NCBI RefSeq assembly: GCF_001642805.2
Contig: NZ_CP016948.1
Coordinates: 2,542,001-2,606,000, forward strand
DNA: 64,000 nt
Direction of reading: 5' to 3'
Source of the DNA: Serratia surfactantfaciens
Lineage (GTDB): Bacteria; Pseudomonadota; Gammaproteobacteria; Enterobacterales; Enterobacteriaceae
The notes under the pieces were generated by a model. The model saw only the letters and a list, made by a program, of their open reading frames with translations. It was not told the origin of the DNA and ran no database searches. The position numbers and the translations under genes were made by a program. Below are positions 63,627 through 64,000 of the stretch, piece by piece. The number at the start of each line of letters is the position of its first letter. Position 1 is the first letter of the stretch.

Positions 63627-63740
63627 TCAAAAAATATAAAAGGTCAGAAAAACCATTATCCAGAAAAACAAGCTGGGTATCACCATGATGAAAAAACCCA
63701 TGCGTTTATTGGCGTTTTTAAGCATCCAGTCATAGATCAT
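63627..63740 (-). CDS. 37-residue membrane peptide
   Basis: A small ORF, MIYDWMLKNANKRMGFFIMV continuing with 17 mostly hydrophobic residues (ending VFLTFYIF), gives one membrane helix with a charged N-terminal part. AAGGAG lies seven bases before the ATG. It converges on microcin-like precursor 3 and follows the partial gene at 63,808 on the same strand. It might be an immunity peptide or a small membrane subunit; neither is shown. Confidence 0.6.
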   Translation of the reverse strand: MIYDWMLKNANKRMGFFIMVIPSLFFWIMVFLTFYIF

Positions 63741-63807
63741 CGCACCACTCCTTGTGAATACCAGGAGGCATTTCCACCTCCCGGTATTTTATCCATCGAG
63801 TTGTTGA

Positions 63808-64000
63808 TTACAGTTTCGGCACTTTGGAAAAGAAGTCCGCCATTTCGTGCGGGAACCCTTTCGCAATCGCCGGACGAAGATCGTCCATGGAAACATTAAA
63901 ATCTTTCGGCTGCTCGCCCGTTTGCATTTTTTGGTGTGCGTTCACATTCGATTGCAGACCATTAAAAATGCCCTTCATATTACCGAACATATCATCGCAA
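63808..64000 (-). CDS. Hypothetical protein, 3' part (runs off the window)
   Basis: The frame is open to the window edge. The last 60 residues include MDDLRPAIAKGFPHEMADFF and end SKVPKL. An internal ATG at 63,990 has no ribosome site, so the start is probably outside. Family not recognised. The 37-residue membrane peptide gene follows 67 bases downstream, perhaps in one operon. Confidence 0.5.
   Translation of the reverse strand, partial: CDDMFGNMKGIFNGLQSNVNAHQKMQTGEQPKDFNVSMDDLRPAIAKGFPHEMADFFSKVPKL

Overview
The window is about 59% GC and reads as enterobacterial chromosome, most probably Serratia (S. marcescens group). The basis is the complete paa operon in E. coli order, orthologues of E. 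coli YeeO and YncD/PqqU, a PQQ glucose dehydrogenase, Proteus MR/P-like fimbriae and the overall codon use. The species is inferred, since no rRNA or marker gene is present. No tRNA, rRNA, CRISPR array, transposase or integrase was seen.

Positions 1-14,080 carry the 3' end of a Kdo hydroxylase gene and then the whole phenylacetate degradation locus. paaZ diverges from paaABCDEFGHIJK-paaX-paaY, and the shared promoter region has recognisable IHF, CRP and PaaX sites. Positions 14,080-30,200 hold ordinary metabolic genes: a minus-strand operon (arylformamidase-like hydrolase, RidA, aromatic/aspartate aminotransferase, amino acid permease), an enoyl-CoA hydratase, gabD, small VOC, cupin and GyrI-like proteins, a LysR regulator with an aldo-keto reductase, the PQQ receptor gene pqqU directly before gcd, and a Fur-box-preceded pair of tiny genes.

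Positions 30,186-39,561 are an MR/P-type chaperone-usher operon: major pilin, PapH-like pilin, usher, chaperone, four minor pilins, an MrpH-like putative metal-binding adhesin and a LuxR-type regulator. It diverges from a PapB-like/PapI-like regulator pair, and the region between them contains Dam (GATC) sites. A YeeO-type MATE transporter and an orphan type II secretion pilotin follow.

Positions 41,938-64,000 are the most unusual part. A C39-peptidase ABC exporter and its HlyD partner follow a microcin-like precursor (45,427-45,786). Two further precursors with the same 15-residue leader lie at 53,531-53,764 and 63,313-63,540. Between them sit a second, four-gene fimbrial operon, a PqaA-like periplasmic protein that has lost its catalytic residues, a candidate immunity protein, a Cof-type HAD phosphatase, a C-A-T-E-C non-ribosomal peptide synthetase (predicted D-Val, no thioesterase), a GNAT-like protein, a LuxR-type regulator paralogous to the one in the first fimbrial operon, and several small unknown genes. 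I interpret this as a dispersed multi-peptide microcin locus served by one exporter, possibly co-regulated with fimbriae and a small non-ribosomal product. That integrated role is inference.
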